Position numbers and translations under genes: made by a program. DNA of 32,851 nt from Lentisphaeria bacterium (GTDB taxonomy: Bacteria > Verrucomicrobiota > Lentisphaeria > Victivallales > JAADHT01). Below are positions 1-8,122 of this stretch, in pieces; within the stretch, counting starts at the first letter, position 1, and each line of letters opens with the position of its first letter. The DNA is taken from positions 1 to 32,851 of the forward strand of contig WFSE01000172.1 in assembly GCA_015486135.1 (NCBI GenBank), written 5' to 3'. Below the pieces are notes generated by a model. The model was not told the DNA's origin. It ran no database searches and saw nothing but the letters and a program-made list of their open reading frames with translations.

Positions 1-939
1 AACAACAAGGGCATACACTTCGACGTGGTGTCGAATCCCGAGTTCATGGCGGAGGGAACCGCCATCTCCGACATGGAAAACCCCGACCGCGTACTCGTCG
101 GCGCGATGGAAACCGAACGTGGTCGAGCCGCGCTGAAGGCGGTAGTCGATATATACGCCCACTGGGTTCCCCAAGAACGAATCATCACCACCAACCTTTG
201 GAGCTCGGAACTATCCAAGCTTGTCGCCAACGCCATGCTGGCTCAACGCGTCTCTTCCATCAACAGCGTTTCAGCCATTTGCGAGAAAACCGACGCGCGC
301 GTCGAGGAAGTTTCCAAGGCCGTGGGAATGGATTCCAGAATCGGGGCTAAATTCCTCCGGGCCGGTGTCGGATTCGGAGGTTCATGCTTCAAAAAAGACA
401 TTCTCAACCTCGTCTACCTGTGCCGCCGGGAAGGCTTGAACGAGGTGGCGGATTACTGGGAGCAAGTGGTTAAAATCAATGACTTCCAAGAACGGCGCTT
501 CGTACGAAGAGTTATCGGCAATATGTTCGATACCGTCGCCGACAAACGAATCGCCGTATTCGGTTTCGCGTTCAAAGCGGACACGGGCGACACGCGCGAA
601 TCCCCGGCGATACACGTCTGCGAAATGCTAATAGAGGAAAACGCCCAGCTATCGGTACACGACCCGGAGGCGTTAAACAACGCTAAATTCGACCTCGCCA
701 AACACCTGGACAAAGTCGAACTGCAGGAAGACCCCTACAAATGCGCGGAAGACGCTCACGCGGTCCTACTTTTGACCGAATGGGCGCAGTTCAAGAACTT
801 GGACTACCAAAGAATCTTCGACTCGATGAAGAAGCCAGCCTTCGTTTTTGATGGAAGAAACATCCTGGACCATGCCGCGCTCTTCGAAATCGGATTCAAC
901 GTCTATCCCCTAGGCGCTCCGGCCATGACCAGAATGTAA
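1..939 (+). CDS. ugd: UDP-glucose 6-dehydrogenase, 5' end missing
   Basis: Oxidises UDP-glucose to UDP-glucuronate with two NAD+ in the cytoplasm, feeding capsule, exopolysaccharide or glycan synthesis. The reading frame is open from base 1, so the N-terminal Rossmann half lies outside the window; the GTG at 25 is an internal codon. Visible family motifs are SNPEFMAEGTAI (from base 31), the active-site segment GFGGSCFKKD with the catalytic Cys codon at 385-387, FAFKADTGDTRES, and a C-terminal DGRNILD. The wording of these blocks (HWVP, WSSELSKLVANAMLAQR, NLVYLCR) is closer to the animal/eukaryotic-type enzyme, as I remember it, than to short E. coli Ugd. No downstream partner is on the same strand nearby, so its pathway cannot be read from context. 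Confidence 0.95.
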   Translation, partial: NNKGIHFDVVSNPEFMAEGTAISDMENPDRVLVGAMETERGRAALKAVVDIYAHWVPQERIITTNLWSSELSKLVANAMLAQRVSSINSVSAICEKTDARVEEVSKAVGMDSRIGAKFLRAGVGFGGSCFKKDILNLVYLCRREGLNEVADYWEQVVKINDFQERRFVRRVIGNMFDTVADKRIAVFGFAFKADTGDTRESPAIHVCEMLIEENAQLSVHDPEALNNAKFDLAKHLDKVELQEDPYKCAEDAHAVLLLTEWAQFKNLDYQRIFDSMKKPAFVFDGRNILDHAALFEIGFNVYPLGAPAMTRM

Positions 940-1232
940 TCGCGCGCTTGTTCATTTTTCTCGCAAAGACGCGGAGATCGCGGATAGATCGGACAGATCG
1001 GACGCGGGACAAAAACGCGGCGTGGTTCCGTCAACCCCATTACTTCCCATACTTCCCATACTTCCCATAACTCCCATAATCCGGAAGGCTGAAAGCCCGC
1101 AATAACATCCGCGTAATCCGCGGATAAAAGTCCGGAGCTTGCGCTCTCCGCGACAAGGCGGTAGGTTACTCGCACAGGACGCAAGGTGCAAAATAGCGTC
1201 AAAATTAATTGCCAAAAAAAGGGGATTATCTC
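940..1232. other. intergenic region with 9-bp minisatellite
   Basis: About 290 bases without a credible gene. It holds two copies of AGATCGGAC near 983-1000, a five-unit 9-bp array (1036-1080) followed by ATCCGGAAGGCTGAAAGCCC, and a short palindromic stretch CCGCGTAATCCGCGG near 1111-1125. The block after the array resembles the one after the arrays near 21400 and 22805. Open frames here on the minus strand only translate the repeat (WEVWEV, MGSMGS) and are not believable genes. Confidence 0.7.
1036..1080. repeat. 9-bp tandem repeat, five units
   Basis: Units are CCCATTACT, TCCCATACT, TCCCATACT, TCCCATAAC and TCCCATAAT, 45 bases in all. It has the same period and nearly the same unit as the arrays at 21360 and 22759. 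Confidence 0.9.
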
Positions 1233-3722
1233 ATGTTTAAAAAAGTATTATTCGGAAGTATCGCGGCAACGCTAATGATGCAAATTTCATTCGGAGGTTC
1301 TAAAAAAGAAGTAGTAGTCAAGAGGGTAATAGCCAGAGCGGCTGGCGTGAAAGTCGCAAAGAATACGGAGATCAAGATAACGCCCGCGAAAGGGAATCCC
1401 GCCTATAAATATCATGCGAAGAACGGCAAACTGTATATCGAAGCAACCGATCCGGTCGCCGCCTGCCGCGGTTTTTACGATTATATCCGCGATAATGATC
1501 TTGGCATGATCGGGTGGCGCGGCGCGGTGTTGCGCATTCCGCGGAAATTGCCCGATGCGGAGAAAACGGCTGTGACCTCTCCTTTCAAGTTTAATCAGAT
1601 GTACAATGTTGTAACAGCGGGGTACTCGTTCCCCTACTGGAACTGGGAAAGGTGGGAGCATGAACTGGACTGGATGGCCTTTCACGGATACAACATGATT
1701 CTTGATCCTATCGCAACGGAAGCGATAGCGGAAAGAGTATGGTTGAAAATAGGACTGACTCAGAAAGAGATTGATGATTTTGTCTGCGGCCCGGCGCACG
1801 CGCCATGGCACAGAATGGGGAATATAGCAAAGGTCGACGGACCGCTCCCGAAAGAATGGCATAAAGACCAGGTCGCCTTGCAGCACAAGATATTGAAAAG
1901 ACTGAAAGAGCTGAATATAACTCCGGTATTCCAGGGATTTGCCGGTTTTGTGCCATACGGGATGAAACGCCTCTACCCGAACGAGAAGTATTATGTGACT
2001 CACTGGAACGGAGGATTCAACCATGAACGCGCTCCGATATATATTATGCCCGACTCTCCACTGTTCAAAAAACTTCTAACAATGTATATCAACGAATGGG
2101 AAAAAGAGTTTGGAAAAGGCAAATACTACCTTATCGACACATTTAATGAACTGAAAAAAATGCCCGGAAAAAAAGGGAAGAGCATGAAAGATATCATGGA
2201 GGAATATGGCAAAAATCTCTCAACCATGCTTGCTGAAATCAACCCTGACGCGGCTTGGGCGTTGCAGGGCTGGATATTTTCCTATCAGGGCGACATATGG
2301 ACACCGGAGGTTGTAAAGGCTCTGTTAAGCAAGGTCCCCGATGAGAAAATGCTTATTTTCGATATGATGGGTGTTTGGAAAAAGTATAAAGGATTTTACG
2401 GGAAACCGTGGATTTACGGAATGATTACAAATATGGGAGGAAGAACTCCATATACAGGTGACTTCAACAGATACATCAGAGGGCCGCAAGAGGTAATTGA
2501 CAGTAAAGATAAAGGAAATAATGTCGGGAATAGCAACCACTCCGAAGGCGTGGAAACAAACGCGGTGATTTTTGAGCTTATGGCCGATACCGGCTGGGAG
2601 AGAAATATAAATATTGACAAGTGGTTGAAAAAATACTGCATCAACCGTTACGGGGCCTGTCCTAAAAAGATGTACGATGTGTGGATGTTCCTGAAAGAAG
2701 ACAGGTTCCGTAATCAGAGATGGGGGTCGTTCGCTTCATGGCAGCGAGGACGTCCGGGTAATGCCCATAAATTCTCTGATGAATTTATGCGGAATGTCAA
2801 GAAATTCCTCTCCATGCATAATGAATTTAAAAACTCTCCATTCTATCAGGATGACGCGGTGGAGATGGCATCATTTGTCCTCTCCCAGAAAGCTGACGAG
2901 TTTTTAGATGCTGCCAATAAAGCCCTGAGTGCTAACGCTACGGATACATACAAAAGAAACCGGGACAAGGGTCTTAAATTTCTTCTTCTGGCGGATAAAC
3001 TCCTTGAATCTCACTCACTCAACCGTCTTGAACGCTGGGTCGGATTCGCCAAATCGCACTCAGATGACAAAAAGCTGCAGGAGTACTACGAAGAGAACGC
3101 GAAGCGGATTGTCACTTCATGGGGACCGCCGGTTAATGACTACTCCGCCAGAGTCTGGAGCGGGCTTATCCGAGACTTTTATGTCCCAAGACTAAAGGCT
3201 TACTTCAATGCGAAAGAGAAAGGAAAAAACTACAATCAAAATGAATGGGAAGATAAATGGCTGCATACTCCGGGCATATCAAAAATAGCCCCGTTCAAAG
3301 ACCCGACAGCGGCGGCATATAAGATTGTCGCGGCCGCCGTCACAGCAAAACCGGAATTAGTCGCGGAAGTCAAGGAGGGGCCGGTAATCGGAGAATGGAC
3401 TCCCGGCACCGTATCAACAAAATGGAAAACCGTCGAATGGCCTATCGATGCGAATAAACTCTCAACACTCACAGGGGTGAAATTCACCTACACGAAAGGC
3501 GACCACCGCCTTGACATCAAATCCGTAGAGCTTATCTGTGACGGTGACTCCGTTGCGAAAGATATCCATAACGGGAGTACCGGAATGGAGCACTTCCGCA
3601 ATATATATCGCTTTAAGGCGCCGAAAGATGTCAAAGCAAATAACGGAGCAGTAATTCGCGCGGTAATAAGAAGCGACGGCGGCACTAATTCCTACGGGAA
3701 AGTTGAAATGTTGCACAAATAA
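1233..3722 (+). CDS. secreted alpha-N-acetylglucosaminidase, GH89 family
   Basis: Predicted exo-glycosidase releasing terminal alpha-linked N-acetylglucosamine from host or algal glycans (mucin, heparan-type); 829 aa. The ATG at 1233 is chosen over TTG 1209 because AAGGGGA lies just upstream and the N-terminus then reads as a signal peptide (MFKKVLFGSIAATLMM). It aligns by eye with human NAGLU: YSFPYWNWERWEHELDWMA, LNITPVFQGFAG, the acid/base block IDTFNE (Glu306) and the second catalytic block SEGVETN (Glu438), spaced 132 residues apart versus 130 between the catalytic glutamates of the human enzyme. The last ~120 residues form an extra beta-rich domain, perhaps carbohydrate binding. The gene is visibly AT-richer than its neighbours (17 of 60 G/C in 2101-2160), which hints at transfer. 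No transporter or partner glycosidase is adjacent. Confidence 0.92.
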   Translation: MFKKVLFGSIAATLMMQISFGGSKKEVVVKRVIARAAGVKVAKNTEIKITPAKGNPAYKYHAKNGKLYIEATDPVAACRGFYDYIRDNDLGMIGWRGAVLRIPRKLPDAEKTAVTSPFKFNQMYNVVTAGYSFPYWNWERWEHELDWMAFHGYNMILDPIATEAIAERVWLKIGLTQKEIDDFVCGPAHAPWHRMGNIAKVDGPLPKEWHKDQVALQHKILKRLKELNITPVFQGFAGFVPYGMKRLYPNEKYYVTHWNGGFNHERAPIYIMPDSPLFKKLLTMYINEWEKEFGKGKYYLIDTFNELKKMPGKKGKSMKDIMEEYGKNLSTMLAEINPDAAWALQGWIFSYQGDIWTPEVVKALLSKVPDEKMLIFDMMGVWKKYKGFYGKPWIYGMITNMGGRTPYTGDFNRYIRGPQEVIDSKDKGNNVGNSNHSEGVETNAVIFELMADTGWERNINIDKWLKKYCINRYGACPKKMYDVWMFLKEDRFRNQRWGSFASWQRGRPGNAHKFSDEFMRNVKKFLSMHNEFKNSPFYQDDAVEMASFVLSQKADEFLDAANKALSANATDTYKRNRDKGLKFLLLADKLLESHSLNRLERWVGFAKSHSDDKKLQEYYEENAKRIVTSWGPPVNDYSARVWSGLIRDFYVPRLKAYFNAKEKGKNYNQNEWEDKWLHTPGISKIAPFKDPTAAAYKIVAAAVTAKPELVAEVKEGPVIGEWTPGTVSTKWKTVEWPIDANKLSTLTGVKFTYTKGDHRLDIKSVELICDGDSVAKDIHNGSTGMEHFRNIYRFKAPKDVKANNGAVIRAVIRSDGGTNSYGKVEMLHK

Positions 3723-3748
3723 CAAAAAGGCTCCATGAACAATATGGC

Positions 3749-4282
3749 TCAATGGGTTTTCTTCCGCCCGCCGCCGCGGTGATCGCCACCACCACCGCAT
3801 CCTCGGCCAGCGGCGCCGCTACGCCCCCGCCCCGAGCCACGACTGCCACTACGGCCGATACGTTTCTCCAACTTCTCAAGCTTACCGCATTGCGCCGGAG
3901 TCAAATCCTTTTTAATCTCCGCCATACACGCGGCTATGGTGGCCCTGATAATCGGGCGTTTCTCTTTATGGATGTTCTCTATCTCAACAGTCATTTTATC
4001 TAGAATAGGTTTGATTTCAGTTTGCTGCTCGGGTGTCAAATCAAGCTCCTGGGAAAAGCGAGCGAGGAGACGTTGCCGCATTCCGGTACACGCCAAAACA
4101 CCTTTCCCTCCCGATTTCCGAGCCCCTTCTCCAGCACCGATAGCAACGGTGTCACCAGGCGTCGCCGCAGGCGTTCCACGGAAAACGAACGACCCGATAG
4201 CGAAACCAATAGCCATGCCTGAAAACAGCACAATGACAAACGCCAGCCATATCCGAATTTTCATGGTGCCGCTAGCAGTCAT
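3749..4282 (-). CDS. membrane-anchored LTxxQ-type periplasmic sensor (CpxP/Spy/CnrX-like)
   Basis: A 177-aa protein with an N-terminal membrane segment (IWLAFVIVLFSGMAIGFAIG, starting near residue 11) and a helical periplasmic part carrying two LTPxQ motifs: LTPEQQTEIKPIL near residue 80 and LTPAQCGKLEKLEK near residue 126. This pattern is typical of Spy/CpxP/ZraP and CnrX-like stress or metal sensors. The C-terminal ~40 residues are Gly/Arg/Ser-rich with Cys and His (GCGGGGDHRGGG), possibly metal-binding. The start ATG at 4282 overlaps the stop of the preceding gene as ATGA and follows a G-rich GGGAGGGG stretch; ATG at 4264 is an alternative. As the last gene of the sigma operon, it is likely the periplasmic input of that sigma system. 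Ligand unknown. Confidence 0.7.
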   Translation of the reverse strand: MTASGTMKIRIWLAFVIVLFSGMAIGFAIGSFVFRGTPAATPGDTVAIGAGEGARKSGGKGVLACTGMRQRLLARFSQELDLTPEQQTEIKPILDKMTVEIENIHKEKRPIIRATIAACMAEIKKDLTPAQCGKLEKLEKRIGRSGSRGSGRGRSGAAGRGCGGGGDHRGGGRKKTH

Positions 4283-4668
4283 CCCCCTCCCCCCCTAGCA
4301 TCGAACAGAATATCACTAGCATAATCATCACCGTAAAGCGACTGAATATCAGCCTCCAACGACGATTTACGTTCCGGCGGTGCCGACCAAAACGACGATG
4401 CCGCCAAAGAAACCGCCACGGCTAAAACTGCGACGGCGCACGCCGCTCGAATAAGCAAAGTGTCGATGCCTGTCGGGAAAGGGATGAATTGGGACGCCTC
4501 GCACCGAACCGCGGCCATGACTTCGGAACGCCATTCCTCCGGAACAACCACATCCGGTGATTCCTTTTGAAACGCCCGGAACGCCGCGCTCTCCACGAGC
4601 TCGACCCTATCTCCAATTCCATCACCGCCGTTCTTCATAGCGCTTTCCGTTTTCCAGCCCAACTCCAC
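4279..4668 (-). CDS. single-pass membrane protein, candidate anti-sigma factor
   Basis: A 129-aa protein with a ~65-residue cytoplasmic N-terminal part, one transmembrane segment (IRAACAVAVLAVAVSLAASS, roughly residues 72-91) and a short acidic outer tail. No Zn-binding HxxxCxxC anti-sigma motif is present, so the role is inferred only from position: the GTG start at 4668 shares one base with the sigma-factor stop (TAGTG) and follows GGGGAG by eight bases, and its stop overlaps the next start (ATGA). An ATG at 4638 is a possible alternative start. Topology and order fit an anti-sigma that holds the sigma factor at the membrane, as CnrY does. I do not recognise a family by sequence. Confidence 0.6.
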   Translation of the reverse strand: MELGWKTESAMKNGGDGIGDRVELVESAAFRAFQKESPDVVVPEEWRSEVMAAVRCEASQFIPFPTGIDTLLIRAACAVAVLAVAVSLAASSFWSAPPERKSSLEADIQSLYGDDYASDILFDARGGGG

Positions 4669-5237
4669 TATTCCGACTCCCCGGCCAATATACTTTCGAA
4701 CGCAGCGCGCAACCTTCCCCGCGTCCGCATCGCCTTCACCTTGACGTTGCTCAGACTCAGTCCCAGCGCCTCCGCCACATCCTTCAGCTTCATCTCTTCC
4801 AAGTATATCATATCCATCAGCTCGCGCTCATCCGGGTTCAATTTTCCCATCGCCTCATCCAACAACGCCAGCATATCACTTTTTTTGACTCGGGCCTCGA
4901 ACTCCGCCACGGACTCCGCCGCTCCAGCCACCTCAAGCAACTCCCCGCGGGCCTCGACCTCCAACACGCCCCGCCGGGAACGCGAACGCCAATAGTCGTG
5001 ACACCGCCTCACGGCTATCGTGGCTATCCAATTCTCGAAAGGTCTCGCCGTGTCGAAACCGGACAAGGATCTGAAGCAGTTCAGGAAAACATCCTGAGCC
5101 ACCTCGCCCCAATCGTCCGCTGGAATCCTCTTGGAGACTATCCCGAACACCCGGCCCTGATAGCGCTCCACAAGCTGTTCGAACAAGTCGATCTCGCCGT
5201 CAAGAACCCTCTTTACAATATCGCTGTCCCCAAGCAT
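4668..5237 (-). CDS. ECF-type RNA polymerase sigma factor
   Basis: Redirects RNA polymerase to a stress-type regulon. The 189-aa product contains sigma region 2 (DIVKRVLDGEIDLFEQLVER through FENWIATIAVRRCHDYWR, residues ~6-85) and region 4 (LNPDERELMDMIYLEEMKLK then VAEALGLSLSNVKVKAMRTR), the usual ECF layout and length. I start at the ATG at 5237, where homology to the family begins; GGGGAGA lies very close upstream. The frame remains open to 5402 but the extra residues (many Trp and Arg) look non-coding. A GTG at 5297 is a possible intermediate start. It is the first gene of a coupled trio with a membrane protein and an LTxxQ sensor, so activity is probably set by an envelope signal. Confidence 0.9.
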   Translation of the reverse strand: MLGDSDIVKRVLDGEIDLFEQLVERYQGRVFGIVSKRIPADDWGEVAQDVFLNCFRSLSGFDTARPFENWIATIAVRRCHDYWRSRSRRGVLEVEARGELLEVAGAAESVAEFEARVKKSDMLALLDEAMGKLNPDERELMDMIYLEEMKLKDVAEALGLSLSNVKVKAMRTRGRLRAAFESILAGESE

Positions 5238-5595
5238 TCTCTCCCCGGCGATGCCGCCATATCCACCAACTCGCCTCCAATCGTCCAGAAGGAACACTCT
5301 AGTTCCCGCTAAGGAGCTTTTCAATTCCAGCGATGCCCTTCCCAGCGACAACCGACTTCTCCACCACTCTCTCCACCAAGGTATTCGAAAAAAACACGGC
5401 AATAGTTACACCGGACTTACCGAAAAACTCGAAGCGTCAGACTCCCGCCAAGGACGTGGACGGGCTTGACACCGCTGAAAACGAATCTAACCTTAGGCTT
5501 CGCTGAAAAAGCCGGAAACGCGCCGATCCCCCGTCGCCAGGTTCCGATTTCAGCCAAAGCGAGGAACCGCCCCAGAGTATCCCTGAGGGATTCGC
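5238..5595. other. divergent intergenic region with repeat remnant
   Basis: Lies between the sigma operon (leftward) and rsmI (rightward), so it should hold both promoters, but no strong -35/-10 pair stands out. Its right half carries a terminal-repeat remnant (5503-5583). The minus-strand frame running through part of it is discussed with the sigma factor and is probably not translated. Confidence 0.5.
5503..5583 (+). repeat. remnant of dispersed element end
   Basis: TTAGGCTTCGCTGAAAAAGC followed by CGGAAACGCGCCGAT matches the left end of the elements at 10443 and 29188. The stretch from 5542, beginning TTCCGATTTCAGCCAAAGCG, matches 10386-10417 at 27 of 32 positions. No right end is seen, so this is a decayed copy. 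Confidence 0.6.
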
Positions 5596-6288
5596 ATGAC
5601 GCCGGAAAGAGGAAAACTGAGTCTGGTCGCCACGCCCATAGGCAATTTGGGCGACATCACGCGCAGAGCGGAGGAGGTCTTGGCGGCAGCCGACGTGGTG
5701 GCGGCGGAAGACACGCGGCGAGCGGGCAAACTGCTGGCGGCACTCAACCTCAAAAAAAGGATGGTCAGTTGCCATGCGTTCAACGAGCGGGCCTCTGTGG
5801 CGGGAATCGTGCAAATGATCCTGAACGACGGTTTGAGCGTGGCGTACGTATCCGACGCCGGAACGCCCTCCCTCTCCGACCCGGGATTTCTCCTCGTGCG
5901 CGAAGCCCGCGCCGCCGGAATCGAGCCGGAAGTTATCCCCGGGGTCTCAGCGCTGACTTTCGCCATAACCGCTTCCGGCCTCCCAGTGGACCAGTTCTCC
6001 TTTCTAGGCTTTCCTCCCAGAAAAAAAGGCGCGAGACAACGCCTACTGGAAACGGTTCGGACAGAGGAACGCACAGCATTCTTCTATGAATCCCCTCAAC
6101 GCATAGCGAGATTTCTCGCGGAAATCGCGGAATTCGTGGAAAGAAACGCGGAAGTCGCGGTTGTGAGGGAAGCCACGAAAATGCACGAGGAAATTCTACG
6201 GGGAACCGCCGCGGAAATCGCGGAATCAACAGCGACGAAAAAGTGGCGCGGGGAAATAGTCGTCGGCGTCAAGCCAACGCGTGGATAA
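5596..6288 (+). CDS. rsmI: 16S rRNA (cytidine-1402-2'-O)-methyltransferase
   Basis: Uses S-adenosylmethionine to 2'-O-methylate C1402 in the 16S rRNA decoding centre. The 230-aa product is a tetrapyrrole-methylase-fold protein. It shows LVATPIGNLGDIT (residues ~9-21), AEDTRRAGKLL, the SAM-loop YVSDAGTPSLSDPG, VIPGVSALTFAITASGLP, FLGFPPRKKGARQRLL, FFYESPQRIARFL and VVREATKMHEEILRG. It lacks the small C-terminal domain of the longer E. coli protein (about 286 aa), which is common. The ATG at 5596 follows GAGGGA with five-base spacing. It sits alone between divergent genes and the arabinose operon. Confidence 0.95.
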   Translation: MTPERGKLSLVATPIGNLGDITRRAEEVLAAADVVAAEDTRRAGKLLAALNLKKRMVSCHAFNERASVAGIVQMILNDGLSVAYVSDAGTPSLSDPGFLLVREARAAGIEPEVIPGVSALTFAITASGLPVDQFSFLGFPPRKKGARQRLLETVRTEERTAFFYESPQRIARFLAEIAEFVERNAEVAVVREATKMHEEILRGTAAEIAESTATKKWRGEIVVGVKPTRG

Positions 6289-6297
6289 TCCCTGAAC

Positions 6298-6325
6298 TTG
6301 ACTTTTTCAATTCACGCCATAGCTT
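6298..6325 (+). promoter_or_regulatory. possible sigma70-type promoter for the arabinose operon
   Basis: TTGACT (6298-6303) and TAGCTT (6320-6325) are separated by 16 bases, about 110 bases ahead of araB. The -10 is poor. A stem CAAGCC (6350-6355) / GGCTTG (6374-6379) lies between it and the gene and could be an operator or leader hairpin. Confidence 0.25.
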
Positions 6326-6433
6326 TAGCGCTTTATTTGGTGGCGATTTCAAGCCCCGTTCAAACAGCTCGAAGGCTTGGAAAAACTGGTCACCCACACA
6401 TTGCTTCGGAATGAATGAAAACAGGGAGAGACG

Positions 6434-8104
6434 ATGTCCAAAGACTATGCCATAGGCCTCGATTACGGAACCGATTCGGTTAGAGCTTTGATTGTTGACA
6501 CCAACGACGGCCGCGAGATCGCTTCAAGCGTCCACGATTATCGACGATGGGCGGAAGGGAAATACTGCGATCCCGGCAAAAACATGTTCCGCCAACATCC
6601 CCTGGACTATTTAGAGGGATTGGAGAACGCCATCGCGGGAGCGTTGCGGACGGCCCCTCCGGGAACGGCGGACAAAATCGCCGCCATATCGGTGGACACT
6701 ACCGGATCGACTCCGGTGGCCGTCGACTCGAATGGCGTGGCACTCGCGTTGAAGGACGAGTTCATGGATAACCCGAACGCCATGTTCGTCCTTTGGAAAG
6801 ACCACACGGCGATCAAAGAGGCGGAGGAAATCAACAACCTAGCGCGCGAATGGGAAGTGGACTACACGAAATATTGCGGGGGAGTCTATTCAGCCGAATG
6901 GTTCTGGGCTAAAATTCTACATATTTTAAGAGACGATCCAGCGGTATGCGGAGGAGCGTTCTCCTGGGTTGAGCACTGCGACTGGATTCCGGCGGTCCTG
7001 ACTGGAAACACAAGCCCCCTTGAGATGAAACGGAGCCGTTGCGCCGCCGGACACAAGGCGATGTGGCACGAGGAATTCGGAGGGCTCCCCTCCAACGATT
7101 TTTTGAAGGCGCTGGATCCCTTGCTGGCTGGACTCCGACCGAGGTTGTTCTCACAAACGCACACCGCCGACATGCCAGTCGGAACTCTGACCAAGGAATG
7201 GGCGGACAAACTCGGCCTCGACGAAAACGTGGTGGTTGGTGTAGGGGCGTTCGACGCGCACATGGGCGCGGTTGGAGGCGCCATAGAGCCGGGAGCGCTG
7301 ATCAAGGTCATGGGAACTTCGACCTGCGACATGTTGGTAGCCCCGATGGAGGAGGTGGGCGATAAGTTGGTATCGGGGATATGCGGCCAAGTCGATGGCT
7401 CCATACTACCGGGAATGCTCGGCCTGGAAGCGGGCCAGTCCGCTTTCGGCGATCTCTACGCGTGGTTCCGACGCCTCTTGGCGTGGCCACTCCAAACCAT
7501 CGTGGCCAACACGGATCTGATCGACAAAGCCTCCAGCGCGAAAATAGTGAAGGAAGCCGAGGCTAAAATTCTTTCGGAACTGGGAGAAGAAGCGGCGAAA
7601 CTTCCAGTAGGTTCAACAGGGGTCGTGGCGCTGGATTGGATAAACGGACGACGCACCCCGTATGCGAATCAAAAGCTGAAATCGGCTATCTCGGGACTCA
7701 ACATGGGAAGCGACGCGCCGGCCATATTCAGAGCCCTCGTGGAAGCGACCGCTTTCGGCGCTAAAAAAATAATAGACCGATTCGAGGATGAGGGAATCCA
7801 CATCTCCCAAGTTATCGCCCTCGGCGGTGTGGCAAAAAAATCGGATTTCGTCATGAATGTGGTAGCGGATGTGCTAGGCATCGAAATAAAAGTGGTCGAA
7901 TCAGAACAAGCGTGCGCGTTGGGAGCCGCCATGTTCGCCGCGACCGCCGCCGGCATCCATAAAAGCGTCTTCGACGCGCAAAAAGCCATGGCGAGCGGAT
8001 TCCACGCCACCTACTCCCCAAACATGGACAACCACGCCGAATACAAAAAGCTGTACGCGAAATACGACGAGCTAGGGAACTACATGTCCAAAAGCGTCGA
8101 GTAG
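6434..8104 (+). CDS. araB: L-ribulokinase
   Basis: Phosphorylates L-ribulose to L-ribulose 5-phosphate with ATP. The 556-aa product has the FGGY-kinase fold: N-terminal phosphate loop YAIGLDYGTDSVRALIVD (residues 5-22), SVDTTGSTPV, KDHTAIKEAEEIN, the catalytic-base block GAFDAHMGAVGG with Asp274, MGTSTCDML and the C-terminal ALGGVAKKSDFVMNVVADVL nucleotide-binding segment. Length and motif order match AraB rather than xylulokinase. The ATG at 6434 has AGGGAGAG upstream. It is first of three codirectional genes (18-base gap to araD) that make a complete route from L-arabinose to D-xylulose 5-phosphate. No AraC/AraR regulator is in the window. Confidence 0.95.
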   Translation: MSKDYAIGLDYGTDSVRALIVDTNDGREIASSVHDYRRWAEGKYCDPGKNMFRQHPLDYLEGLENAIAGALRTAPPGTADKIAAISVDTTGSTPVAVDSNGVALALKDEFMDNPNAMFVLWKDHTAIKEAEEINNLAREWEVDYTKYCGGVYSAEWFWAKILHILRDDPAVCGGAFSWVEHCDWIPAVLTGNTSPLEMKRSRCAAGHKAMWHEEFGGLPSNDFLKALDPLLAGLRPRLFSQTHTADMPVGTLTKEWADKLGLDENVVVGVGAFDAHMGAVGGAIEPGALIKVMGTSTCDMLVAPMEEVGDKLVSGICGQVDGSILPGMLGLEAGQSAFGDLYAWFRRLLAWPLQTIVANTDLIDKASSAKIVKEAEAKILSELGEEAAKLPVGSTGVVALDWINGRRTPYANQKLKSAISGLNMGSDAPAIFRALVEATAFGAKKIIDRFEDEGIHISQVIALGGVAKKSDFVMNVVADVLGIEIKVVESEQACALGAAMFAATAAGIHKSVFDAQKAMASGFHATYSPNMDNHAEYKKLYAKYDELGNYMSKSVE

Positions 8105-8122
8105 CCCGACGGAGGAACGAAA

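Noticed and set aside
903-1215. Minus-strand open frames with WEVWEV or MGSMGS repeats
   Set aside because: They only translate the 9-bp array and lack a ribosome binding site or conserved part; the same holds for similar frames at 21211-21550.
1209-1232. TTG start for the GH89 gene
   Set aside because: The ATG at 1233 has a proper ribosome binding site and gives a normal signal peptide.
5238-5402. Longer N-terminus for the ECF sigma factor
   Set aside because: The extra 55 residues are Trp/Arg-rich and unlike the family, and the fold is complete from 5237.
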